Positions 36,816-50,100 of a stretch of DNA of 64,000 nt are shown piece after piece; the stretch's first letter is position 1; each line of letters starts with the position of its first letter. The stretch comes from Prosapia bicincta (taxonomy: Eukaryota > Arthropoda > Insecta > Hemiptera > Cercopidae), in the NCBI GenBank assembly GCA_036971475.1, contig JBAIZL010000002.1, positions 335,888,320-335,952,319 of the forward strand. Direction: 5' to 3'. A program made the translations under genes and the position numbers. Below the pieces are notes generated by a model. It did no database searches. It was not told the DNA's origin and saw only the letters and a list, made by a program, of their open reading frames with translations.

Positions 36816-36821
36816 TTTATT
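36816..36821 (-). terminator. Candidate NOL6 polyadenylation signal
   Basis: AATAAA on the - strand, about 85 bp downstream of the NOL6 stop codon. It is the nearest canonical hexamer I found. Confidence 0.45.
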
Positions 36822-36905
36822 TCAAGACCTTTTGGAGCATTCTGTTGAACTGAATTAAATATTGAAAAATATATATATTTACAATAATCTACAGACTTCT
36901 TGTAA

Positions 36906-37055
36906 TTAACATGTTTTACATTTCTGTTTACGTTCTACTTGTACTACCAAATGTTTTCCAATGACATAGAAATCTTCAATTAATGCGTCAATGTTCAAAA
37001 TTAACTTTGTTGAATTCCCTTCAGTTAGAGGCTTTCGACAATTCATCTGAGAGAC
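36906..37055 (-). CDS. NOL6: NOL6 last exon with stop
   Basis: It follows tctacag and reads VSQMNCRKPLTEGNSTKLIL, NIDALIEDFYVIGKHLV and a lysine/cysteine-rich end before TAA (36906-36908). A - strand AATAAA lies at 36816-36821, about 85 bp after the stop. Confidence 0.9.
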   Translation of the reverse strand, partial: VSQMNCRKPLTEGNSTKLILNIDALIEDFYVIGKHLVVQVERKQKCKTC

Positions 37056-40000
37056 CTGTAGAAAATAAACGTTATAGACAACATCCAAAAAGTTATAAAC
37101 ACAATAGGTTTTATAGATCCTAATATAAAACAACAACCTTACAAAAGCTACCAAAGATGGTCTCAGTTTAATTCTAGAAACTCCTAATAATTTTTGCAAA
37201 CTTCTCATCATACTGCTAAGCAATGCATGATAAAAGCACTTTATCCCTATAAAGTCATCAAGTTATTAATTTTTGTACTGGAGTCGTAACTGAATCTAAA
37301 TATCAAATCAAAGTTAAAATTGATCTATCCATATCTAATAGCAATATCCTTTTTATAAAATTTACACGCTTCTTGTATTGCGATCTACAACTAGACAAAG
37401 TCATCAGCATCTAGTAAGCTTTTTCCAGACGCAGATTTCTTTTTCTAACTTCCAACCACATTAGAAAACATGAACACTTACCAAGTAACAAAATATCTAG
37501 GTTTTATATTGTAAAATAAGGATGTCGTTTTTTGATTATACATTGTTAAGTGAAGTTGGAAAATACTAGTTAGAGTGGCTTCCTACGTGCAAACTGAAGT
37601 GTAATCAATGGTAATTTATATTTGAAAATTATGAAGATTAATGTTAGAATATGATAGAGTTTTAATTTAAAGCCTAACATTATTCAAAACTGTACTAATG
37701 ACATAAATAGTAAGTTAAGAGCATGACATTTGTAAATAATATGAAAGACCATCTGATGCTCATTTTCAAAAGAAATTAAATAAAAGCAGTTGACTTGCGA
37801 GTCAGGTAAAACTATTTATTCACACAGGGACGTTTCAATAATGGGTATGTTATCATCTTCAGGCCTTTGATAAGTGCATTTTGTACTTAGATGATTTTTT
37901 TAAACACTTTTACCTGAAGTCAGTCACAGTGGTCAAATTTGAAAAAAAATAGGTCTTACTACTAGCGAAATCTGCTAGTAGATAGATTTTTTTACTTCCT
38001 GAATGTATTATGAAGAAATGAAAATATTTCCTTTTCAGGTCATAAATGTCAAGTTCTACTTAATATCCCATTTTTTTGATGTTTATGCAGCACTACATTT
38101 TTATCAGGAATTAAATCATTTATTCTACATGTGAATTTATTGTTTTCACGTTTGTTAGGAATAATTAAAGTCTTCGATATTCCATTTATCTTTAATGTTA
38201 ATTATTTGATAGGTTACACAAAGTGTAACTTAGTTATAATTTTCAATTTAATTTTATATTACTCAGGGGTAATTTAAATTTGTCAAAATAAAATATGAAT
38301 GAGGAAATTAAAATAATTTACCTTAAACTCCTGCGGCTCCAGCACAGATGGCTTAAACAAAACTCCAATAACATCACCACCATAAGTATCATGGAAGAAT
38401 AAAGCAAACTCCCCATAGTTTTCCTGTCAGTAAAACAATTTATAAACATCACTAATTAAGGAAAAGTTTAACTTTTAAAAAATGTTTTAAAAAGGCAATT
38501 TTTACATATACTGTCATAAAATTTTAAAAAACTTATTAGAATTAAACTTTCCAAGCCTCCTAAACTTTAATATTAAAGATAAACCTCTCCTTACAGACGA
38601 CTCTACTTCAAATCGTAATATATTGACATATATTAGTAATATTCCACATTCTTATTACAAACTAAACATCAACTTTTTCAGGAATTGACACGTCATTCCA
38701 ATAATGTTTTTCTGTGTTTAGGTGTGTTGGCACAGATAACTAAAGACTGTAATCATTTTATATGCTCCTGAAATGTTTTGTTTATGACAGGATCAATCTT
38801 TGAATTATGTTTATAAAATAATCTGTTAAAAGTAACATATTTGTATAATGCGACTATTAATTTATACGATTTGCATTATAAGAGATTAGGTCTATATAAG
38901 ATTTTAGTATGTTTATTTATTATCATATGGATTTTTTAATGTTACAAAATTAGATATAAAATTAAAATTTTAACTTTATACCGTAACACCTCCAAACAAT
39001 GTGTATTGACTGTACTTTGCCAAATGCCCGATTTTGGAGGTGTCCGCTATTCAGAGTGGCTAATAAATAACGGTCAAAAATATTGAGACATTGAATGAAA
39101 TTATAATGATCTATTAAAATTGAAAGACATTTATATTAAAGTAAAAAACATGGGAAATATATCAATTCAAAATTTATAAGCGATATTTATGTAAATTTTG
39201 AGTTTTGAAATAGTCCTTCATTTCAGTTTGATATTTTTTTCAGCATTCCATGCTTTTTTTGCAAATGTTCAAGTAAATTAACTGCTTTATGAATCCTATT
39301 TCATCTATTATTAGATGAAAGAAATTTGACTGTACTTTGCCAAATGTCCGATTTTGGAGGTGTCCGCTATTCAGAGTGGCTAATAAATAACGGTCAAAAA
39401 TATTGAGACATTGAATGAAATTATAATGATCTATTAAAATTGAAAGACATTTATATTAAAGTAAAAAACATGGAAAATATATCAATTCAAAATTTATAAG
39501 CGATATTTATGTAAATTTTGAGTTTTGAAATAGTCCTTTATTTCAGTTTGATATTTTTTTCAGCATTCCATGCTTTTTTTGCAAATGTTCAAGTAAATTA
39601 ACTGTTTTATGAATCCTATTTCATCTATTTATTAGATGAAAGAAATTTGTTTACTTCACTAATTCTTTTAATCGCGTCATTAAAATGAATTTGTTCAGCT
39701 GCAGTTTCATAACCGATAACCCTCCCACTATCGCTAAATTCAACATCTTCAACAGTTGTTATATCATTGGGGTTTTCTTCCGTATATAGATTTTCATCTA
39801 TGTTTATAAAATTGTCACAGATATTTCACCAGAAATATTATTTAATAGTCCCATTATTTCTTCCTCGGTATTTTCGTCTGTAACTCTGATTACATATCCT
39901 TTAAAAATTCGCTTTCTAGAAGCAACTGATTGCTATATATTTCTTAACGTTTTTACAGAAGATGCAATCCATGAAACAATGTCCAACACACTTGTAGATT

Positions 40001-43000
40001 TAATAAGGTCCCCGGTATTTTAACAATTTTCCATACTAGATAAGATATTGCGAAGTACGATTTTTCTATACTGGCATTTTAAATTATTCACAAAGTTCCT
40101 TTGGATCAACAGACCACAAATTGTTTTAAAACTTATGCTGTGACGAATGCAAAATTTTTGTAGCCAGCCATTTAAAACCTTAAAGCTATCATAATTTAAT
40201 TCTTTACTAATTTTTAAAGCTTGTTCTTGGATCAGAGATTCACTTATTGCAAAATTTTTTACCTAGCCACACAGAACCAGTCAAAAACAAGTTTGGTCAT
40301 TGGACTTGAATCTGTTTTTCTAAACTTATTAATGTTTTTCATGTTTTCATTTCCATTGCTGAACCACAATTCCCTTATCCGATTTTCATTTTTTTAAATG
40401 ACACTGATCTGTGCTTTTCCATTTCTGAACTTCTCTGCTAGTTGTCACACACTTAAAATTTCTTTGTTTCTACACTCTAACACTTCAAATCTTATATTTT
40501 AAGAGCTTTACATTTACCACTTATTTTGTATGAAAAGTAAATTAAAAACAATCTTTATTCAGAAACATTTCACTTTCTTGTAATTATGAACTTTACTATA
40601 AACAGTTTTCCGTTAATGCATGCTATCCATACTGTATGGTATAGATCTACAATTGGACTAAATAAAATAGATCTGAAAACACAACACTGAAAACTTCTGT
40701 AAGTCCAAAAGTTACATGTAAATGGAAAATACAATATTCTTGTTGTATTTATAAATGCTTAATTTAATCAATACACTACATTATAAATAGAATAGTTTGA
40801 AATATGTATACCTTACCCTGAGTTCTGTTAAAAATATCTGAACAGGGTCAAATCCAGTGATTGGAATTTTGTTTTGACATTCAGGTACCTTTAAATGTAG
40901 TGGATTGCCTACAGATTTGTAATCTATACCATAAGAATACAAAGGTGACAAACGTGGTCGAAGTTTAATGCAGACATCATAGATATGCATCGGTGGTCGA
41001 AAGATTTCCTGCAAATTAAATTTTAGAGGTATAATTTTTAATCAATATAAGGGATTATATTGTATCAATTTTGTTATTATATCACAAGCAATTTTTTTGG
41101 GAAGTGGATATGCGGAGTACAAGTATTGACATTTTGTCAAGTCACTGTAGTACACACCTGTACTAAATACGGTAGTGTAAAATACAAATATCACTACAGT
41201 ATGTATTAGTCAATAAATCTTATTCAAGTGGATATCACGTAACAAATAGGATACTACTTCACAGCCGATAGACTGCGATATTAATAGCCTTTTTGCCACA
41301 ACTGAAACCCATTCTACTGTGGATGGGTAGTAAACAAAGGGTTACACCACCTTAAAGGACTTTGTTATTACAGTATTATTATGCTATAACTGCAATGGCG
41401 ATTAACAGAAACTGACGGTTAAACGAAGTTTTACTGTATATATTTTTTGTTGTACCTACTTTTGTATATATATTTTTTCCTTGTAAATATGGTGTTTAGT
41501 GCAATTTGCTTTTATTTTTAAATAGCTACATCAAAGTGAATTATTATGTCACATTCAAATCTAGTTGCAGCTAAATATTATAGTAGATACACCATTCTTG
41601 GCATTTTTATGCATGTGCATAGTTTTACATTTTATAATAAATATTACAAATAGATTTTTGTAATACTACTTATGCATATATTTTTATTCAGTATTACTAT
41701 GGGCTTAAAATGACTCTATAATTCATCATAAGGAAAGTGCTATTTCATCAACAAAGCTAAACATAATTGTTTTTCTTTAATAAAATAAACAACATTTTAT
41801 CAGGCCTACTGAATTCAAACTTCAAGTTTTCAACATACAAACCTCATATTACTGTTCTTCATTTTATTCTGAACACAGTGGTATATAATAATATATATTT
41901 ACTTGAAGTCTTAATTTCTTAGTGAATAATTAAACATACATGTGCAAAACACATGCTAACTAATTGGATCTGGTGGAGCGACCACATAATTGGAGTCCAA
42001 AAGGTTAATAGTTTTCAGATATGAGTTTTTTCAGATAATTACTTATGAAACATTAATTACAAATATGAAAATCATATCGAAAATGAAAATCTACTGCATC
42101 ACGAATACTGGAGTGCAGTCACAGATCTTTAGAAAACCTCATGATATTAAATATAAAGCCTTGTATAAACATGTCACTCTTCAACTGTATTTTTTCCAAG
42201 CTATTTTTTTACAATTATATTCGGAATTCCCAGTTTTAAAAAGTCTTTAATTCACCGTTTCTCACTAAATAAGTGATACTGTAAAAAAAATTGTAATATA
42301 GTCAAATTTGATCTTCCAATATTTTAAGAGGATATATTTAATATTAGCACACCCTAATTTAAAGCATACCTTACAATCTGTAGGATTTCCAGAAGTCAAG
42401 AAATGTGATTCTAAAACACGTAAAGACTCAGCTGCAATTTTAGTCACCCAAGCTAATACAGGAAGTATAGGAGCTTCTTTTGTCCACAGAGACCCTGTTC
42501 TATCATAGTGAGTTGCTATAAACAATGGTGGTAATGATGCTCGCTCATTACGGAAGTAAGATTCAACCTCTAAAATATCTTCTCCTGAATAAAAATATAT
42601 ATTTTTTAACATACGGGTGTTTCATCATTCTTACAGCTAGTAGGCTGAGAATGATTTCAAAATACTTGCTAATTTCTATTTTGAGGTAATTTTAACATCT
42701 GGCTTTAAAACTTCTGCTATCTATCACAAGTTCTACTGACCAATCAAGACTTCCAGGTGCATCCAAAAACATTATATCTCTTTTAACGTATTTTATTAAT
42801 TTACTTTAATTACAAATTTAGGAAGTCATTACATCACTAAGTTTAAACATAAACATTCTTCATCGGCAACAAAATTCAGAAATTCGATTTATTTAGTGGA
42901 ATTTATGTGTAGCTACTTGCACATTTCGAAAACTGTAGCAAATAATAAAACATGTCAATTAATCTATTTACCAAGTTAGTATAACCACTAAACAAATTTT

Positions 43001-43481
43001 ATTAAATTACAGCTCCATAAATAAAATAAACTTTTATCATATAATATAGACCACTGAACTTTAAAAACTGCTAATCATCTCAATTCATAGCTATACATTT
43101 TGAAATTTTCTTTTTTTTTCTCATTTATTGTGCCAATTGAATAATTTCCAACCGAAAAGACCTATTTCAATAAATGTTGACCTGATTGACTCCTCTCTTT
43201 TTTTCCTTATATATATATATATTTAGGTTAGTTTTGGTTGGTAAAGAATATTTAGATTTTTTGGACTAGGAGACTGACAAGACTTACCTTGGTAAGAGTC
43301 CACTCTGTAGTCTTGAAATAGAAACACATAAAAGCACTTAAACAATGCTTTCTCTTCGATTGACAAAGACCACTGTGTGGTTGAAATATATCATTGTTTA
43401 AGTGCTTTTATGTGTTTCTATTTCAAGACTACAGAGTGGACTCTTACCAAGGTAAGTCTGTCAGTCTCCTAGTCCAAAAAA

Positions 43482-43547
<66 letters not shown>

Positions 43548-43734
43548 TTTTGGACTAGGAGACTGACAGACTTACCTTGGTAAGAGTCCACTCTGTAGTC
43601 CTGAAATAGAAACACATAAAAGCACTTAACCAATGAAATATTTCAACCACTCTGTGGTCTTTGTCAATCAAAGAGAAAACACAAAAAGAAATATGAGAGA
43701 ATGAAATAAAATAAAGTAAATATTGTCAACTTTA

Positions 43735-43769
<35 letters not shown>

Positions 43770-44107
43770 TTTTTTGGACTAGGAGACTTACAGACTTACC
43801 TTGGTAAGAGTCCACTCTGTAGTCTTGAAATAGAAACACATAAAAGCACTTAAACAATGATACATTTCAACCACACAGTGGTCTTTGTCAATCGAAGAGA
43901 AAACACAAAAAGAAATATTTATATAATATATTTCTTTTTGTGTTTTCTCTTCGATTGACAAAGACCACTGTGTGTTTGAAATATATCATTGTTTAAGTGC
44001 TTTTATGTGTTTTTATTTCAAGACTACAGAGTGGACTCTTACCTAGGTAAGTCTGTCAGTCTCCTAGTCCAAAAAATCTAAATAATCTTTACCAACCAAA
44101 ACTAACC

Positions 44108-44139
<32 letters not shown>

Positions 44140-47100
44140 TTTATTTATTTATATATATAAATATCAAAGTATAACTATTTCAAAGTAAAAAGTAGTTAAC
44201 AGATAGTAAAAATAACTACTTTTTTGACACAATGAACTACACTTTAGGCAATCATGAAGCCATTCAAAGAATGTGTATTAAGAGAAAAAAATTGTATTAA
44301 AGTTTCACTAAACCATAACAGGCAGAATAAAAAAAGATAATGAAAATATTAGAAAAGTTGGATTCGACTGAGAAGAGCAGAAATAGCCTCCTTCGCTTCA
44401 AAACAAAGAAAATAATAAAATGACACCCATAAAAACTTAGAGAGAAAAGATGTTGCAAGATAAAGGAAAATTAGGTAGTTATAAATAATATAAAGATTTG
44501 TTGTACATATAAAGTCTAAATAATAAGTAATAATCAGATTATCTCTGCAATATCGACAAAGGCAAATATCGACAAATATTCTATACTAAATTCTTACTTT
44601 TCATGTCATCATTGAAGTTAATAATAATGGGTTCCAAGTACCAATTTGTGGTTGCCAACAAATTGAGAAATCGTAGAAACCCAGTTTGTGGTTGAATTAA
44701 TACTCTAAAAGGCTGAGGAGCAAGAAAAAGGTATGCCATTAAAAGTTCTGTTGCAATATCAGGAAACAATGAAGAGTTGAAAAGTTGTGAGTGTAACCAA
44801 CGTTTGGCTATACATGTCGCAGGTCCATAACCCAAACACTGCTGGCTCAATCTGTGCAAAAAAGAAAATACCTCACATATAACTGAACCTTAAGCTATTT
44901 GAGTTTATATTAGGGCTATTTATTATTTTTGAAGAAAAGGAAAAACAGAATATTTTTTGTCCATAAAATATTTGTTTTCATTGTTATAAATTTTACTAAC
45001 AAAATGTGTTGGTGCATTTGACATGTACTGTATGATGTGTAATATAACCATAAGTAACCCTATTAAAGAGTTATGAGCTCAAACGTTGATATTCTTGACA
45101 ATCTCGAAGGATTTTTGAATTTGTTAAAAATTTTGTTTGTATATTTTACTGACAAGAATGAGAGCAAAATTAAAACACAAAATGTTTATACATTATCTGA
45201 ATTTTTTAACTAAAAGCCATACCCGTTCACTGAAACAGTTACTAAATCATTTTTATTACATTTGTTTAACAAATTTCAATTTTTAACATTTAACAAGAAA
45301 TTTTATCTTACACATAGCACTTTGACTTTTGTCTAAAAATATACAGGCAAACAATTAAGATTTCTAAAGAAAATTGGATTTAATTAAATCTATTTCACAA
45401 ATAATTATTCATTTGACTCTAATTTCAAAACTTACTATTTTAACAAAACATTTAATACTTATTTCTTAATACAAGCACATATTATAATTCTATATTTGAG
45501 TGTATATTGTATTTAAACTTAATTTTTTTACTAATAACCATTCTGAGTTCAACATGTGGCTCAGAATGGTTTAAAAATTGTTTTTCCACTTGCTCCCTTC
45601 ATACATATCCAAGTCCATATACTGCATAATCTGATTTGTAATAATACAATTTCATTTCTTGGCTGTTAAAATGAATCTTAGAAGTTCCTAAATCTCTGTC
45701 TTCTTTTAGAAGAATTTGAGATAGAATTAGAGATTTTAAGTCCCAATAGCAAAACCAATATGGACCTTTAACAGCAGATGATATTTAACCTAATTTCATG
45801 AAATACAGAATGTCATGCTTTAACCTAATAACAACTTTAAAACTGTCCTATATATAAATTTTTACTAACACTTTCATAAATTTTATAAAGATAAAATTAG
45901 AATTACAGCAATGTCCCTATAAGCCCTATAGTCTCTCCAATAGGATTGTATATAATCATCTGCTTTATTAGGTGGTCCCTATTCATCCTCCACATCCATA
46001 TTTTCACCATATTAATTAATTAACATAATTTAAAATCAGTTTTAGTAAATGGTTTTCAACAGTCTTTTCTTTAGAACTTTATGATATAAAATCTCTCCCT
46101 TATTAGATAGTATTTACTAACACCATATCATATACCATAATATTAGAATAGCAAAACCATAGCATTGTGTCTTAGAACAATCATCGTCTTTTAAAATACC
46201 GTAACAGTATAAACAAGTATTAATCCTTTTTTCAAAGCCTAAGCGGTATAATCAAGCCTAAGCACAGATATCTTTCTATCCACCTCTAGGAAACCACTAA
46301 AGGTGTTTTCATTTTCCCAGATACTCTTTTTAAATCTAATAGTTTTGCCCCTCTTCTGTGCTTCATAACTGTAGTGGAAAAATATCAAATATGTTTAACT
46401 AAATTATATGTACATTAACATAAAATTCAAATCCCACATACCCATACAATGCTCCAGATATCTTGGGCAGATTGATAGTTGATTTTTCCAGTTCTATTGA
46501 TTCTGGTGTGTCTCTATACATGATTTTCCCATCAGGTGTTTTCATTTCCTTTAACAACACTACTTCACGAGCATAAGCAACACGAATTCGAAAAACAAAA
46601 CCATCCTGTGAATGAAAAACTTATAATTATTCAAGTTTTTTTTTACAAGTACTTATATAGTTTAGTTATTTATGGTATTTTATGTTCTTTGTACAATTGC
46701 CTAGTAAATTGTTTGATCTTTGCAAGAAAATTATCATGTATATTCTGTCTCTAAATCCCCTTAAAACTTATTTTAAAAGACATTTATTTCCAAAAAATTT
46801 ATATTTACGTCAGCCAAAACGTGCCATTTAATTATTAAACAGTAAAAAGTGGGTATGGAAAAAAAAACCCTATGGGTTAAAATTTATTTGTGATACTTCT
46901 TCACACAGGCATCCAGCTTCATAAGGAGCTGATACCCCGATTTCCAGTGTATATGATTCTTGCCCGCCGCCAGTGCTTCTTGTTCATGAGAATGTCTTGC
47001 CATTCACTGAGCTCTTGTTGTTACTTCAGCCCTCAGGAAGTCGCTCATTGGTATGGGATAAATGCAGTCGAACAAAATGTGCTTTACGCTTTCATCTTCG

Positions 47101-50100
47101 TTTTCACAAAGAGCACAAAAGGTTAAACCTAAATAAATATTCCTCCGTCACTAGATGACCAGATCGGGATTGAGTTGCAAAAGCCGCAATCTGACAAAAC
47201 TTTCCTGAATTTATCCTCATTAAACGGTTATGGCTGAAATTGATAAAGGTTATGACCTGTGGTCTCTTCTCTACAAGATTTAGTTCAACATTTATGGAAG
47301 TATTTATTTTAAAACCATATATCCTTAGTTTATATGTGATGAATCAAAAGAACTTTTCTTAACAGATTTATTGCAAAATTTCCAAAAATACCTGAAATAC
47401 TGATTTTTTTAAAACTTGAAACATTGATGGTATTTAGGTTTTTATTAATACCAAATGATCTTTTTGACTCAAAGAGCATTTTTGGTACTTTGGAGCATGA
47501 ACCAACAGTTAGGTCAAATATATGTGGCAAAAGTCTGATATGCAGTCTGCAAATCAATGGTTTTATCTAATGTTTCTTGCATCAGACTTAACTATAGGAT
47601 GATTAATTATATACATTATTATTTTATTATTTTGTTTATAAATTTAGAAATAAATTTGTAAAACTTGAGTATTTCCAAATTTGTAGTTGAAAAACTAAGT
47701 TTTCCTGCTGCATTCATGTTCATTGAGGAAAATGTTCAAATTCGAGTAGTTCTGAATTAAATCAAACATTATATAACCAATAAATATTGATTATTATGTT
47801 GCTCAATGACTATTGTGAAGCTTCAAACTATTGATTTGTTTTATCATTTTCATATGATGATCATAGATCACTTGTTTTGATTATTCGATGGTTACAGTCA
47901 GTGTTCAAATAGATACTTCAGGCTCTTTGAAAATCTAACATCAGTATAATTAGGAAAAATATTTTCTCAGGATGTAAAGAATATTCTTCTTTTATAAAAG
48001 GGTATTATAAATTTCTAATCCATAGAAAGTTATTAATATCTGCTGAAACTGCTACAAAATTAAACTGTGAATGACTTGACTGAAAAAAATAAATTACTTT
48101 TTTTCAACACTATATAAAAAAAAAACCTAGAAAGGAAAAAACAAATAATACTAACCAAAAACAAAATTGTGTATATTTCTCAACTATATTCATTGTGATT
48201 TTGTTTTTAAGAAATAATATCCTTTATCCTTACAATAATTTCCTTTAAGAAAGGGTTTTATGCTAGATGAAGCAATTTTAAACTAACCTCCAGATTTTTC
48301 TAATTAAAAAGTTATACATCACTAGATGTGTCCTGAATTTGTGGTTACCCTTTTATGTTACTTAAAAACTACTTATTTTTAAAACTAGATTTATTCTTAC
48401 CTTGTATACATCCACGTAACTCGGAAATGCCTGTACCTGTAGCTTACACTGATTTTTAAGAGACTGAGCAATCTGTAGATTGAATGCTGCACGTATTCTT
48501 TTCACAGCATCAACATCCTCAGGCCATTTACGAGATAATCCCAACTGTAAAATCACTGTACAAACATAGCATTTTTCAAAATCAAAACATTGAACTCTAT
48601 TATCTCGTATTTTTCTAAAGTTGTTAGTTTTTTACTTTGTTTTAATATGTGGAGAATCTTTAAATTAATATGTATGTGCGTGTGCGTGTGTGTTGCGGGT
48701 TTTTTAGGTGTATTGCATAACTGAATTTTGGGTTCGTTTGGTTTATTTGGGCAATGTGTTCTTCGAAGTATGTATAGAATGGCCTACCGGTTTGGCCAAT
48801 ATACATACCACACAAAAAACAACAAATACATATCCCTACCTACCACAACAAAAACACACAAAATAGTTTCCACATTCATAAAACTTCACTACCAAATATC
48901 TTACAAAACAACAAATACTTTAAGACAGCATATACAACCCTTTTATAAACAAACAGACAAATACAAACCATCCGGTGTTTACAAATTGACATGTAATGAC
49001 TGTCCCAGCTATTATATCCGCCAAACCAGTAGGTCATTCTATACATGCTTCGAAGAACACATTGCCCGAAGAAACCAAACAAACCCAAAATCCAGCTACG
49101 CAACACACCTAAAAAACACACAACACACACACACAAACGGATATACATACTAATTTAAACATACTCCACATATTAAAACAAAATAAAAAACTAACAACTT
49201 TAGACAAATACAAGATATACAAACACTGCGCAACAGATAAATAAAACATATTAAATGATCAAACACATTTTGAAACCAACTCCCTTTTTCATTACATGGC
49301 ACACAATCAAAATAACCCACCCCTTCCACAGTCATAAATCCATCCCGATAACCTTTGTACCTAACACGATGCTGCCAGTAGAGGCGTTGCTTCATAAAAG
49401 GAACGCATCAGCAAGTAAGCCCTTACGTATTCACTTAGTTAAGTACCTTTTAATAATAGTACACTCTTTATATTGTTTGAGATTAATATATCTAAAGCTT
49501 TATTGACACTTACCTTCAACAGGTTCAGTATAATTGGGAACCTTAAAACACTTATTTTTCAGCAATAAACATGATTTTTCTTTTTCATCAGTATTTTTAT
49601 CCGAATTATGAGAATAAGCTAAGGGAGGAAATACGGCAGAGAACCTAAATACTGGAGACACCCCTTGTATTGAAGATATATCTAAAGGCAGGTCAGATAT
49701 TGCTCGTAGCTGTTTAGCTAATTTGTCATATGCATCTATAACTTGCCGGGCAGCCTCCTCACCTGTGCCATATTCAAAACCATGTGGGATCATCTGTAAC
49801 AATTAATTGCCAATGATGGTTAAAATATGTACTTGTGCAAATTAAAAGTTAAACACAGAAAGAATTTACATTTAAATATTTATTTGTTCAAACAATAATT
49901 TTTTTCATAATGATTGTGTGTAAGAGGTTCTCTGACTTTAAATGATAATATACACTACATTCAGGTACATAATAAATGCCATATTAACTGAAATTAACTA
50001 ACATATTTTTAATCTAGTATAAAAATGTACACTAAAAGAAATGCATATAAATAGAGAAGCTTTAATTTATTATTTTAATTTTTAAGAATAACATTTTTCA

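Noticed and set aside
42308..42508. + strand frame opposite NOL6
   Set aside because: It is antisense to the conserved NOL6 exon at 42370-42584.
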